From NCBI RefSeq assembly GCF_048771995.1, contig NC_133043.1, positions 10,558,501-10,622,500 on the forward strand: 64,000 bases of DNA, in the 5' to 3' direction. Source of the stretch: Taeniopygia guttata (taxonomy: Eukaryota > Chordata > Aves > Passeriformes > Estrildidae). Positions 1 through 14,000 of this stretch are shown here, in pieces. The notes below the pieces were generated by a model, which saw only the letters and a program-made list of their open reading frames with translations, was not told the DNA's origin and did no database searches. The translations under genes were made by a program, and so were the position numbers. Numbering within the stretch: the stretch's first letter is position 1; each line of letters begins with the position of its first letter.

Positions 1-1822
1 TGCAGTCAGTCCTGCCGTGTTCCTCAGGTTTCTTTCCTGGCATGGTTTACTGCTGCAAACTTAATCCAAATAATTTTTGCATTGTTCTTTCCTGGCCACT
101 GTCTTATCATCTCTTCACTGTTCCCTCTTGGCTTCCTCTGTGGTTCCCATCTGTCCGTGTGTATCTGTAGGCTTAGCTTCAGTCAAGTTTAGATGTCACT
201 CATTGGACATCTTGTTATTCCTCGCCTCAGCATTCCGGTTTCTCTCTGCTCTTGTCAATCCATTCCATGTCTTTCAGTCTCTCTGAGTGAAATCTCAGTC
301 CAGTGTATCCAAAAAGGCCTGAGCTGAAGGGGAAGGCAGTGAAGGTGCCCATGAAAATGTTCATAAGAACAAGGTCAACTGAGCTGAGCCCAGCTGGCCA
401 AAACCCCTAAGATGCTCTAAGACCTGTGTGAACTCTGCCAAAACACAGTTCTGTTCTGAAAGCAGGCACTGCTTGGAGTTTTGCAAGATTTGCTGGAAAA
501 TCATGAGTTTCCTGTCTCCACGGGACTGCTGAGGACCTGGTTTGCCAATCTCCATGCAGACATGCACAGGGGAATAAAATTACTGCATGCTTCCAGGTAG
601 GTAACCACCTATCTGGTAAGCATTTAACTCTACCTTGGGTCATTCACTGGAGACAATTCAGAAGCAAAACTGACATAAATACATGATATTCTGAGAACAG
701 TCCCAACATTTTTAAAAGTTGCTTAGCAGCCTTCATGCAGCAAAAGTGGCCAAAGAGGAAATGTTAAAAGTTTCAGCTTTAAACCACCATTTGTGTCACC
801 CTGTGAAAAGGGAGGGTGATACAACAATTTATAATCTTGGACTGAGTGCCTCACTGTACAGGGACATCTATTTTCAGTTTATTATTACCAACCTGTCTTT
901 TATCTAAAGTTCAGCAGTTCTTGTCACAGCTATGCTCAAATGATCAATAATCCCTTGGACTGAGGTGTTCTGGTCAGACTGTCAGCAATGTGCCATCTCT
1001 GGCTGTCAGTCAATGACATTTTCCAGCAGCCCAGCAGCTGCAGCTGCACAAAAAAGAAAGCTTTGTGTCATGTGAGACTGGGCCATGCCAGCCCCTCTCC
1101 ACTGCCCACACTCCAGTTCACAGCAGGGCTACACCTGAGCAGGGTACACCTGAGCAGGGCTACACCTGAGCAGGGCTACACCTGAGCAGGGCAGGCTGAG
1201 CTCCTGACAGCCACAGTGTGAACCCCACATCAGCACCGTCCTGCTCTGGGCAACCCCTCAGTAAACTGAGTGCAGCTGAGAGCTGGTTTCATTCTAATTC
1301 TGACAAATCAGCTAATTAGAGTACAAAATAATATTTTCAGGCTTGGCAAATCCTTTTGACTTTGAAAGATTTTAAAATTTATTTTGGTTTTTCTTGCTCA
1401 GACAACATGGAGACTCAGTGCTAAACTATACAAAACAAATTAAATATCCAATTACAAACAGTTGGCTCTGGTCTGGAAGCACTTCAGTTAACTGCCATGA
1501 TTCAAAGGAGAAAAATTATTTCATTTTGAATACTGTAATGCTTTTTAAGCACAGCACATTGGCTGACCCATCCTGGATCCCAACCTCAAGAACTTCACAT
1601 ACTTGTTTTTGAAAATGAGGAAATGAGGTTTGTGCCTTGTCCTATTAAATGGATGTTCAAGCTGCAGTGAAGGGAGAGGAGCTGCCCATCTGCCCTTGAT
1701 GCTTCAGGGGAGACACACAGAGGTCTAGAGTGACCCACGTGTGTTTTCCCAGCCCTAACACCAGTCCTGACTCCCTGGCCCTGGACCAGAAACCCCCCAG
1801 CAGACAGAGACAGCTCCTCAGC
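1..1822. other. Intergenic, no gene seen
   Basis: Apart from the 16-bp minisatellite near 1.15 kb, this is unique sequence with only short chance frames (up to 78 codons). It is presumably part of the MMD-TMEM100 interval. Confidence 0.6.
1121..1195 (+). repeat. 16-bp tandem repeat (GCTACACCTGAGCAGG), about 4 copies
   Basis: Four near-identical copies lie in a row. The second has a one-base deletion (GTACACC for GCTACACC). It is a small minisatellite in otherwise unique DNA. Confidence 0.9.
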
Positions 1823-2376
1823 TGTAGGAATATAAAAAGGTAAAAGACTTTAGGAAGTGCAAAAAGGCCTCAGAAAGTAGACATAAAGCTGAGAAAGGCT
1901 GGGAAATTTCTAAACCTTCTCATGGGAAGCTAGAAAGTTAAGAACCAAGTGAATACATTTATATTTATCATAAAAAACAAGAAAGAACAAGAACTTATTG
2001 ATAATTAGATGTGAAAAGTCCTAGATATATGCTTTGCAAAGATAGAAAAAGTTTCAGTCTTACATAATGAATTATTGTGTATTGTTTGAGGTTCATAGAA
2101 GTCCTTTTGTTAATGTTAAACCCACGCGGGTCCTTGTCTTATTGGTTAGGGTATAATGACTTTGCACCTTTTCTTTTATACTGTTGATTCAAAGAATATG
2201 TAGAAAAAGGCTTTGCATAAGCTGCCATCTTGTCTCTGATCTGGATTTGCATGGACGTTGTTGTTTCTCTGTGTCTCTTGCTTTTTTGCTTGTATGATGC
2301 AGACAGATAATCAATCCTGAGTCTGCAGCCAGTCAGGGTCTCATCCTGTTTGTGAGACACAGACTGATCCAGCAGA
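1823..2376 (-). mobile_element. Possible solo LTR of an endogenous retrovirus (old fossil)
   Basis: A 554-bp block is flanked by identical 6-bp direct repeats, CTCAGC at 1817-1822 and 2377-2382, resembling a class II-type target duplication. On the minus strand it carries a TATA-like TATAAAAG about 190 bp from one end, and it terminates in CCTACA. The opposite terminus is not a canonical TG, no internal viral region is present, and no family was recognised. If real it is an old solo LTR. A chance direct repeat is a serious alternative. Confidence 0.3.
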
Positions 2377-3157
2377 CTCAGCAAGGAAGGGAATGGCTCA
2401 CCTGTCTGAGTGTGTCTGGCAGTGCAAGGATGTAAAGGGTGTTACACCCCTGAGTCTTCCATGGCAATATTCACAGGTGCTGCCACCAGGGATTGACAGA
2501 ACAAAGCCATTCTTTTGGGCTGGATTCACACCTAAGTGTGTTTTTCAGATCCAATGCTGAAATTTCCTAAGAAGACACCAATTCTCCCAGCTCAGGTGGG
2601 CATTGGTATCTGTCCTCCAGTATTTGTCCTTCAGCTTCACAAAGTGCAGAGATTTAAAGCAGCACCACATGCTTTTAGAAAAATATGGGGGTGTAACACG
2701 AGGTGAATGAGGTGCCTGATCCTGTAGAGAAGATATTTGTGCTCAGAGGTGTGTTAAGTTTCACAAGACTCAGTGCAATCCCAAGGTTCCATATGGACCA
2801 CCCAACTGCACGGCAAGAAACCCATTTTTTACTCATGGTTTTGTCCATATTTTATGTGCTTTGCAGCTTTTACAGTGCTTTTGTTTTCCCAGCTGGTTTG
2901 CCTGAGATCAGGTCACAGAAAGCAAAGGGCTTGGTCAGAATTTAAACAAAAGCTCTTTCAAATTTAAAAAGATGAAAGAAGAAAAAAAACCCCACTTGCA
3001 GGGACACCCATTCTCCAATGAGGAAGAGTTTGATTCGGAGGCTTTTCTGCAAGAAATCCAAGGCTAACTTGACCCATGACTAGCACTGCCAAGGTATGTA
3101 AGGTGCGTGAGATTTGGTTATCTCTGTAAAGAAAGAGAATTTCAAGAAGTCTGAATA

Positions 3158-3222
3158 TTTGAGGTTATAGATTGGACTAGATGATCTTAAAGGTCTTTCC
3201 CAACCTAGTTAATTCTGTAAAA
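3158..3222 (+). mobile_element. CR1 LINE, short 3'-tail remnant
   Basis: GATTGGACTAGATGATCTTA then AAGGTCTTTCCCAACCTAGT and TAATTCTG matches the sense CR1 3' end. About 60 bp remain. The terminal ATTCTGT repeat is represented once. Confidence 0.8.
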
Positions 3223-6200
3223 AGACTTCAGCAACAGAAATACATACCCAGGATTTAAGACAAGGGTTAAAATCTCCTTCCTGATAGGCAGCCATCAGAA
3301 AAATCCAGGAGGATATGAGGGACTGGCTAGAAGATGAAGACCTCAGAGGGATGGATGCAGAGCAGAGAAGCTCCGTTCCTAGCACAGCTGTGAACTGGTG
3401 GGGATTGAGCACAGTCCCTGAGAGGTGAAATCCCAGCCTGGCTGCAGGGTGCCAGCCCAGCCCGCAGCACTGCAGGGCACTGTTGAGGAGCTGAGAGGGG
3501 CGGCTTTCCCTGGGCACGAAGCAAATGCTGCCAGTTTTACCCTCGGTCAGATTTCCAAGGGCCAGACACTGTCATCAGGTAATTCAATGGCAGCTTCCTT
3601 TTGTTCCTGGAGCTCAGAGATCAAGATTTCTACTTGCTGGCAGGAATGGAACAGGCTTTGAATGAACCAGAATTCCTGGAGAAAAACATGACCTCTTTCA
3701 TTTTATATATGTAAATGCCACAAGTCCAAGTGTCCCACGAGCACACTGGGGTGTCATACATCATTGCTGACATTTTATGCCCATGCAGACAGAGTATCCT
3801 GCATTTTAAACAACTGCAAGAACAGAAATTTTGTTCCCATGGAAGCTAATTTTTTATTACACTCCTAAACCTAATCTTAATACGTCCAAGCGTACTTTGG
3901 ACAGTGGCCAAGCTGTGCACGTGTGGTAGGAAGCTGCCTCACACAGCTCTGTGCAAAATGGGACAAGGGACAGTGGCTCCACAGGCTCCTGTGGCATCTG
4001 AGCCCAGGAGAGGCAGAAGGCAGCAACAGCAGTGGGCTGGCCAGGGGATGGTGAATGTCACCCCACAGAGCCCAGGCTAGAGGCTGCTGGTAGTGTAACA
4101 GGGTGGAAAAGCAACGTGGAGAGATCAAAAATTAAAAAGGGAGAGCGAGCTCCTTTGATAGGCTCATTGTCACAATCAGGAGAGACTTCCTGGCCTCATA
4201 TTTTCCATATAAACACCCTTCACTGGATAAAGTTAATGGCTCCCTCACTGCAAGGCAGAAGGGCTTGATCAGTTTAATTGACGTCACAGAGTGGGTATTT
4301 TAATGAAATGTGTTGTGCTTCCCCCATTTATATGTTTGACCCTAACCTTTACCAGATGTTCAATTCCTGCTCCCTCGCAGACACTGCAGCTCTGTGTTTG
4401 AAAGCTGAAATAAAATCCTCTGCCATGAACCCTTTAGTCTGAGCTGCTCGCTGCCACGGGGACAGGCTGCACAGAGCTCAGGAGTGTGCCAGGAGAGAAG
4501 GGGAGCACAGCCAGGAGGATCACACTGTGCCTGTGTGGGAGGGTGAAGGATGCAGAGCTGCTCCCCTGCCACTGAGCAGGGATGAAATCACACTCTTCCC
4601 TTCCAGCCCCTCCAAACTGCGGCCCTGAGACCAAAAGAAAGGGCCAGAAAGCCTGAACTGGGGATTTGGCTCTGCCATGTCCCCTTGGGCACTCTGTTCC
4701 TGCCTCTCAGCCTTGTTTTCCCAGGCACAGAACAGGATGATGTCCCTTTGCCCAGTTACATCCTGAGTTTATCAGGGCTGGGCTGGGGAGAGGCTGCAGG
4801 GTTTGGGTTAGGAGTGCTCCCTCCTGGCCCCAGGGACAGCCCAGGCTCTTCCTTGGGCAAGAAGAAAACAGCACCCTTGTGATGCAAATCAGCTCTAGGC
4901 TGAGACCCTCAGAAGTTTTATCTCCCTGAGCTCTGCAAGAGCGAAGCCAGCTGGAAATAAATCATCAGGAAAAGGGCATGCCATCAAAAAAGATGCCATC
5001 AAAAGTTTTCTAGTGTTTGATGGTCATTTAGAATGTCTCCTGCTTATTCTTTTTTAAAGAGAAGATAAAATGATGGAGTGAGAGAGGGTTATAAGAAGAT
5101 CCACATTCCCAAACCTCAGCTTTGGTTTTCAATCATTTTAGATAAATGGCAAGCTGGACCCCAGCCACCCTTTAGTTCTGGGTTTGGATTAGCAAATTGA
5201 AAGTCACAGATGAGGTTTTGCAAAAACAAACACATATCCTCCTTGGCCTGCTCCTGGCTGAAACTGAGCTTGTCCTGAGCAAAAATGAGTGAATCACTCT
5301 TTAAAACATATACACCAAAAATGCTGAACTCAACAACCACAGACTGAGTGAAGGAGAGTACAAAACCTGTGCAAATACTCATTCCTTTTAACCCTGGAGA
5401 GACCAAACTTGCAGCACCAGCACTTTCCAGCAAATTAGGCAGCAAAAACATTTGGAAATGTCAAAAAAAGAAAAGCTGATGATTTTGGTTTTGGTAATTC
5501 CATGCACACACATAAAAACTGTATTCTGTGGCCAAACATTTGCTCCCAAGCAGATGCCAGTGGCTGTTAGCATGGCAGCCTCAGAGCTGCTCATGTTTCA
5601 CTTGGGCATTGATCCTGCCAAGAGGTTTCAGTGGATTTAATCAAAGTGGGTCCGGGGCTCCCCTGAACCAGGATAAAACCCAGTGCAGCTGCCCTGCCTC
5701 AGGCACACACCTCGCTGTAACCCCAAACAATACCCATGTGTAGGTTGAGTCTAAAGTGTTGATTATGTTCTTGGAAGTCACATCTGCTTCTCAGGCTCTC
5801 ACTGCAAATGAAATCTTCCTCCTGCCTGCTGTAGCCACAGGGTGAAGAGATGCTCATGAGGGACAAGCCCTGCCCTGTCAAGGAGCACAGGACAAAAGGT
5901 GATGTCCCTGCAGCACTGCCCATGTCAGCACTGGCTGTCCCACAGCACCACCAGCCTGGGCTTGTGCTCCCAGAACATGCAAAAAGAAGAGGGAAATATA
6001 CAGTAAATCAGAGCCCATCTCCTGATCACGGACCCGTTAACATCACCCCACTTTTATGAGCATGAAATCCTGAATCCAGCCATCAAGATGTTCATGGAAC
6101 TGCAATCTGATAAAACCAGCAGGTAGCACCTCTCTCAGCCCCAGAGTGGCTGGAGGGGCTGCCCTGAGCTCCCAGACTCACACAGAAAACAGAGCACCAA

Positions 6201-8027
6201 CAGTTAAGAGTACTTTACCAGTGGTAACAAGAGGGATTCCAGCAGAGTAGGAAATAACATCATTTCCATTTGAATCAGGGCTGAGAATGAGACCAGGCTG
6301 TCTTCCCTGCCATGGTTTACACATCCTCACAGACAGACATTGGAAGTGACTTTTCCAGCCAGCCAGGAGACAGCCACACAACCCACACCAGCTCTGGCAG
6401 GACTCACATGCCACAGTGTCCTACAGTGTGTCTGTCTCTGGAAGAAACATGTGAGGGTTGTTTTCTTACTTACTGGCCATGAATTGTTCCACTTCTCTTG
6501 CTCACCAAACACTTTATGTTGTGGGGTTTTTTGTTTGCTCATTCGTTGTAACAGTAGTGGCAAAAGATTGTCTGGGCTCTCGGGATCACACATCAGAGCT
6601 GACAGGGGCAAGCAGCTTCTTTAGAGACACTTCTTAAACCCCACTTTCAGCCCACCCCTGAGGGTCACAGCCACGCTTAGAAGATGCCTGGACCCTGAAC
6701 TGTGCAGGCTTTCCCACCTCCTGCCTTCCTACACATGACTTTTAACCAGCACTTCTCCCCAGGGAGGGTGAAAGGACTGATGTGTCTTGTCAGTGCTTGC
6801 TGTGCATGGATTTGTCATGGTTTGACACCAGCCAAGCACCCATGAAAGACACTCACCGTCCCCTGCCACAGCCGGGCAGAGGAGAGAAAAAATTAATGAA
6901 GGTTTCGTGGGTTGAGATAAGGATCAGGAGAAAACACTTCAAGGGCAAAACAGGCTCAGTTTGGAGGTACAGAGTACACTGATTGCTAACAAAATCAGGG
7001 GAGGATAATGAGAAGTAAAATAAGCCCTTAAAGCACCTTTTCTTTCCCCCAGCTCCTCCCTTCTTCCCACCAGCAGTGCAGGGATTCCGGGCGTGGGGGA
7101 TTTGGCCAAATCTTCTTCACATCTTTCATTTGTTCGTGGATGCATATAACAAATAAGAGCTGCAGTTCTGATGAGTATCAAGCCTGGGTGCAGAAGACCT
7201 CCAGTCTTCTCAGCTCATTAAAAACCAGAGAAGCCAATTCCAAAGGAACTTGAAGCCAAATGAAGTGCTGAAACAAGCTGTTTCTTTCAAAACTTCTGTG
7301 GGAGCAGCATCCTTGTTGCTACAGCCCCAGGGGAGGATCACAGCCCTGGCCCGTGTACCCCTTCACCTCTCACTTTTGCCAAACTGCAGCAAAGAATGGA
7401 TTTTTTTCTCCTTCTGTGGAAAGTCTAAGCTAAATTCTTGACGATTCTTGTAAAATCTGGAGGCTGATCAAGCCTGCCTTCCCCACTCACACCCCCGTGT
7501 AGTTTGTGGTGCGGCTCTGCAGGCGCAGGGGAGGACTGTGACCATCTGTTTTTCTGGATGGGAGAGGGAAGGAGCCACAAGGAAAGTTTTGGTGTGGCAG
7601 CTCAGCTCTGGGCTGTGATTTATAACTGTAAATACAACAAATCCTCTCCAAGTGCCCTGGCGTTGCTCAGGAACCGGAGTCCAGCTCCAGAGCAGGCTCA
7701 GGTCACTCGAGTTTAATGACCACTGACTTGGGAAGGTGTGGAAAGGCAGATAAATTGCTGCCCTTGGTCCAAAATCCCTGAGGCTGCAGATCTGCTGCTG
7801 ACAGATGGGATGGACTGGTGGGCACTGCCCTGTCCTAGAGACCTGACTCACAAAATGAGGCTTAAACTGCAAATGGAAGGGCTCATCCCTCTCCTTCCCA
7901 CCCTGGAGGATTTGCTGGCACCAACAGCCACAGCAGCTCCATCTGGCAGTTTCAGCACCTCCACTTGAAAAGAGGAGGCAAGATTGAAATTTTATTTTTG
8001 ATTCACTGAAAACAGCTCAAAATTTCA

Positions 8028-8094
8028 ATTTTTTTTTCACATTTTGAGGTTTCAATTTTTCCTTTTTTTTTAATTTTTTTTTTCTCATTTGGAG
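8028..8094 (+). repeat. T-rich low-complexity tract
   Basis: Repeated runs of 5-10 T are separated by short CAC, GAGG and AATT interruptions. It is low complexity and holds no gene. Confidence 0.8.
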
Positions 8095-11000
8095 GAAATG
8101 CTGGAACTATTTCCACCTCTGTTCTAAGATGGGGCACCACTTTAATTTTGAGAATGTTGGAAGAGGTCATTGAAGTTATTTTTAGAGGAAAACCTGAAAA
8201 TCTAAACAAAAGCTTCAGCAAAACACAACATAGGTTCAGAAAACATCCTAATATCTATAAATCTGTACTTTTCACTGGAAAAAGATGCATGAGAAACTAT
8301 TGCCTGTGTTTACAGAGAGCTGCTGGGAAGAGTCTGCTTGCTGCTATCCCACAAGGGCCCGTTCCTGTCCCATCCCATCCCAGCCATCACCTCCCAACTG
8401 GGAACCCCCAGATCCCCTCGTACACAGCTCTGCTGGTACAAGTGTGACACCAGAGTCCAAGGGATGAGTTAGAGGATCAACAAGGAGCTCAAATTTCCCA
8501 GAGTCCCACCAGCTGCTCTCTCTGAGGACCGTGCTTGAAGCCACTGTTGGAAGCAACCAGCAGGAGCAAAACCATCCTGTCTCCTGTGAACTCTGTGTCC
8601 AACTGGGTGTGTTATTTAGCCTAAATGATATACTAAATATTCTGGGTTTTTTCATATCCATCAAGGCAGACTAGCTAAGTCAGAGATAGGGTATCACAAG
8701 TCAGTTCCTTTGGGATAAACAGCTCTTCCCAGAGCGTTTTCCAAATGGCACCAGAAGGCAGGGAGACCCTGGGCTGGGGTTCCTCACTCTGCTGCAGCTG
8801 GGTGCTTCCCCCGTGGCTGTTCCCCACAGGGGACAGTGGGGATGGACACAGCGAAACATCCTGGCACACACACACGGCACTGAGTGCCTGGCAGCCTGTA
8901 GGGGTGTCCCAAGGAGAGAGGCAATGATAGAAACCCAGCAAGAGGGGCAAAATCTCAGACTTTGCTCGCTCACCACGGCCGCAGATAAATCACTGCTTTT
9001 ACAAGGCATTATTGAATTCTTTCCAGGCTGACCATCCAGCCCCTCCACCAGCATAGAGCAGACTGGCACAGAGTTGTCCAGACAGGATATCCTCCAGGGA
9101 ACAGCCTCTGCAGAGCACAGAACAATAGAGCCCTGCCTCTGGAGCTGTGGATACACAACGTGCCCAGCCTCTCCTGCCCCAGCCCTCAGCTATCTGCTCT
9201 CAGCACAGCCCCACGGTATCAGATCTGCATCAGCATCTATTTCCTGTTTGTGAGAGTCCCACCAGTGCTGCGGGGAGCAGAGCAGGCTCTGTCCTGCACC
9301 TCTGCCCACCCTGTGGGTGCTGCAGGTTTTGAGAGCTCAGGTACCTCCACGTTTGCTCTCTGAGCACAGCAAACCCACCAGCCAGTCCTACCCATAGCAA
9401 TGGCTACAGAGCCTTCTGCAGCTCCACCTCCATAGGTTCCCATCCCTGTTTTGGGATCAAGCACATGTACATAACATCATATCAAAGTCTCTCATGAGGG
9501 CTTTGAAGAAACTGTAGGACTGAAGCATCTTCCAGTCACCTTGTGGAGAACGTTTCCAGTGGTTGTGGAACACCCAGCCAGTTGCTCACAGTCTCCTTGG
9601 TTAAGATGCACTGAGTCAACTGCTGCCAGCTCAGCTGCCAGGCCCTATTCTGCTCTCAGTTACACAAATTTGGCAAATTTGGAACAACTGCACTTTCACA
9701 GCATAACCTTGTTTAATGGAGCACAGCATCTGGTGCGCCTTCGAGGTTCATGCTGTGTAAAGGGGAACAGACCTGGGCCTCTGACTCCTCAGCAAGGGAA
9801 CATAGATTGAAATTGAGCTCCCAATAGGTAAACATCTCTTAAGTACAATGTTTTCTTGCCCTGGTTGTGGAGACAGTGTGACTTAGCACTGAACTGCAGC
9901 GTGACACCCACTGCATGCAAAGGGCAACTTCTGCAGCACTGAAAATGTTATCTACTGCCTGACAGTGAAATAGAGAAAGTCTCTTTAAAAACCATTGCAG
10001 ACTTAAAGCAAAGCCCTGAAATCCAGTCCCTGGAAGCATGAGCACCCCCATCTTTTGCAAGCACCTGAAGACAAAGAACACAGAAAAAAGCTCCTTTTCT
10101 CCCACAGGCAAAGCAATCCCACACTGCCAGCACAAGCAGGAGGTACTGTTGGGAATGCCCAAGGAGGGGGGCTTAGCCTGGATTTCAGCAGTGCAGCACT
10201 AACTGGCCCACAATCACTTATATCCCAAGACTTGGCCACTGCTGAGGATTTTGATCCTTTGGGATCTTTGTCATCTTGAACCATACCTCAATTTCCTAGC
10301 CTCTGCAGCAGAGAGTGTACAGCATCATGTAAGTCTGTGAGAACAGAATGGAGTGAAAGCCCTGTGACTGAGGAATATCTCTTGAAAGACTTAAAAGAGG
10401 CTCAAATCATTTTTTTAAGCACTTGTTCTTATTTGAGCACATTCTTTCCATGTGCTGAGTACCCAGGGTATCACAAATAAGAAGCAGGTCACAAAAAGAA
10501 CCTTAAAATCCCCTAAATAACTCCTGGTGTCACTCCATGACAAACAGACCCCCAGCCTGTGGTGCTGGATGCCTTTCACAGCAAGAAGGGCATTTTGCTT
10601 CGTTCCAAGCAGGAAACACCCCTTCCAACATTTGCTTTCTTTGCTGGGTTCTTGTCTTTCATTCTGCATCCCTGAGCTAGTGCAGGACTTGCAAACATTT
10701 TGTAATTCCAAGAACAAGCACATTAAAGCCTCAGAGCAAGGGGAAAGCCCTTTTCCTGCCAACGAGGCGCTTTATTGTCAATACCCCATTGTTGTACTCA
10801 CTCTCACCACCCCTTAAAGCAATTAATGGATAAATCACGGATTTTTCTGTGGCATTTCTGTGGGTGGAGTTTATTCCCATCCTTATCTGAGCAGCGGATC
10901 TTTCCCACCAGTAACCTGGTGCCAGGGTGTCCCACAGCCCCTGACGCCGGTGCACGCTGCAGAACAAACAAACTCAATATTTACAATTGCTGACCAAACT

Positions 11001-14000
11001 CTCGATTTCCTTGGTAAGCTCCTCCAGACAATGTGCTCCAGCCCCCAATTGTACTGTCAGAAATTCATACGGGCCCAAGAATGAGAAAATATTGTGTTTA
11101 GATTTGTGATAGGCAAAGCAAAAACAAGGCAGCGATGTTTGTGGAGGGTTCTTCCCCAACCCCATGTGTGTGTTTATTTTTACAGCCACAGAATGGAGCA
11201 GGATGAGTGCAGAGCCTCCCTTGCTCACTGTCCTGCTCCTGCCCAGAGCCAGCCCTCAGTGCTGGCAGCAGCAGGGCAAATTCCCTGGGAGAACAGAGCT
11301 GCACCTTGTGCAGGAGCCTTATTGTGGCCCCAAACCCTTACTGTGCCTTCACTGGGCTTATAAAAACAGCTTTTCCCAGATCTGCCAGGATTCAAACAGG
11401 AAATGTGGTGCCAACAAGTTGGCATGTGCAATGGAGGATAAAATAAGCGTTCACCTCTTATTACAGCTGCAATTCCTGCTCTTTCACGGGGAGCCCTGCA
11501 GGCTGCAGCTCCCAGCCCCATTCCACACAGCACTTCCAAGCTGAGATAAAATACCCCTGTTTGCAGGGCATTTCCCCCTCTGGGAAGCCAGACTTTGCTC
11601 CCTTTCAGCCCTGCTTTGTGCCAGCATCCAAACCCCCCAGCACAGGACATGCTCACCTCAGGCTGCTCTCAGGTGTAAACTCCGAAATCCCCTGAACTGA
11701 GAAGTCCCTCCTGAATTTGAGCTGCCCTGGAAAAAGCAGAGTGTCCCTCCTGGAGAAGGTCTGGCAGCCATCCCCAGGTGAGTGCTCAGCCTGGCCCTGA
11801 GCTGCTGTGGAACTCAGCCTGCAGAGGATGATGCAGCTCTGGGTTATTCCTGTGCTAGAGCGACCTCGCTGGGGCCGTGCTCCCCACAGGATGCTAAAAG
11901 GTGCCACATTAGGGGCAACATCTTTGGAGGTTTTGACACAGAGGAGATCACATTCAGCCCTTATTTTTGCCCCAAGCAAAATTCAGGCTTATACTTTCAT
12001 TAATGCAGACTAACAACAGAGCTTAACTCTGTGTGGGCTGATGGCTTAATGTTGGAACCAATTCTGTTTCTTATTAAATCAAGAGCAAATCTGGAGTGAT
12101 GGCACAGAAAGCAGTGTTTTCCATATTTTCACCAGTTTAATGAAAACCAGAATTTGGCTCTACATCTTAAGAGATAACACCCTCTGTACTTGTGGCCAAT
12201 ATATTAATGTCTTCCAGCATTGTGCATTTCCCTCCAAAACCCTTGCAAACTTTCCTTTATAGGTTATCAAGGGATCAAGGTCTGAAAATCCATTAAATAC
12301 ATGGGCTGTGCAAGCTTTGCATTTAATTTAGCATGGCTTTTCTTATCTTGTTTCACTGAAAACCTCTCCCTTTGTTATTTAGGGGATTAGGAATGTTCAG
12401 CAAGGGAGGCAGAGAAGGGGCTGATGGCTGTGGGACTTGAATTCAGTAAAATATGGAATTATAGTTGTTCCTCACGATTTACAGCAGCCTAACATCAACC
12501 TCTGGTTCAGAGAGGGAATATAAATTAGTTGGTTAATAAGAACTGGATTCCAAACAGCTGGATTAGGATCCTGTAGCACTCATGTATTTTACTTCTCCCT
12601 CCTTGCCCTGTTAATTGACTGCAGGCCACCCAGGGTAACAAAGACATATGACAGAAATATAGTGTATATTTATGTTGGCTCATCTTGCTGCAATCTCCTT
12701 CAGGGTATGACCTGATTTTAATAACTCAGCCTATCACTTTCTGGCTCATTTCCTTATGTGCTTATAGCTTATGTAGTGCCTTTTGGTTTGTTCTTTTAGC
12801 ACATTTGGAAAAAGGATTTTAAAAAGGAACAAGAAAATAAAAGGAGAGAGGAAGAGGGAACACAGCTACAAAAATTTGTTAAAATCCATCTCCATCCTAA
12901 AAATATTTATTAGCACAGATCACCTCCTGACAATGTTTCCCCACAGCCAGTAAGAGCATTTTCAGAACAACTGGAAGATGTGAGTGCTGCCATCTGTTCC
13001 ACCCTCAGTGAACTGAGAACTATAAACATCTCTGAGGCTGGGTCATTTATCATTACAAGAAAGTATACAAAGAGGCAGGAGTTGAAGTAAAATCAGTCTC
13101 ATCGTGGGAAGAAATCTGATTGTAAAGGCACACCAAGATATCTTCCAATGTATCAGTCTTCCTAAAAGCTTGCAATGGCTTGTACATTTGGTTCTCTGGA
13201 GCAGAGATTGCTTAAATTAATTTAAACCTGCCTGTTTACAATTCTTTGTGTACTTCTGATATTATTAGTTTAGATAGTAGTGTGGTGTTGATATAGTTAT
13301 GCTGCTAGAGTACATTCAGAGAAATTATGAACTTTAATGGGAATTCCAAATATGTTACTGAGATAAAGAGGAAGAAAACCTACTGAGCCTCAGTTGTTTA
13401 GGATGGAGCAGAGAGGTATTTGGGGTGGAAGTCTGCAATCAATGATTTTACCTCAAGGCCTTTTCGTTTCCACATCCTCTATTCCACACCATTTGTTCAC
13501 CCTGTCTTAAAGCAGGTACTTCCTAAAGCTGAGATTAGAAGAATTAGAGTATGAAGAAAATTTCAGATGAAGGTAAGCTCATCCCAATGAGAGGAACGAG
13601 AACTGCCAGCCGAAGAAAGGGAAAAAGCAGCAGATTGAAGAAGAGATCCCCAGGCACAGTTGTGCCTCCACGATGCAACAAAGGGTTCAAAGGAGCCAAA
13701 CATCTTGAGGAGAGAAAACAAAAGAACTGGCCTCACGTGAACTTTAATTTTGTCCAGAAATTCCACTCTGGATCAAAGAGCTACAGTGAAAGTTTAGTTG
13801 GAAACAGCATTTTCCTGCACAGAAGTTCAGCTTCAGCAAGTGGAAAACTTTTTCCCTGCTCATGGAAGACGAGTTTTGACAAAGTCCCAGCCTGTTCTAG
13901 CCTAAGACCAAAGGCTTCTTCTGAGGAAAAAACAAGTGCAAGCCATGTTTGGGCTGATATCTGGGCAGGCAGGGCATGGCACAGAGGGAACATTGGGCAA

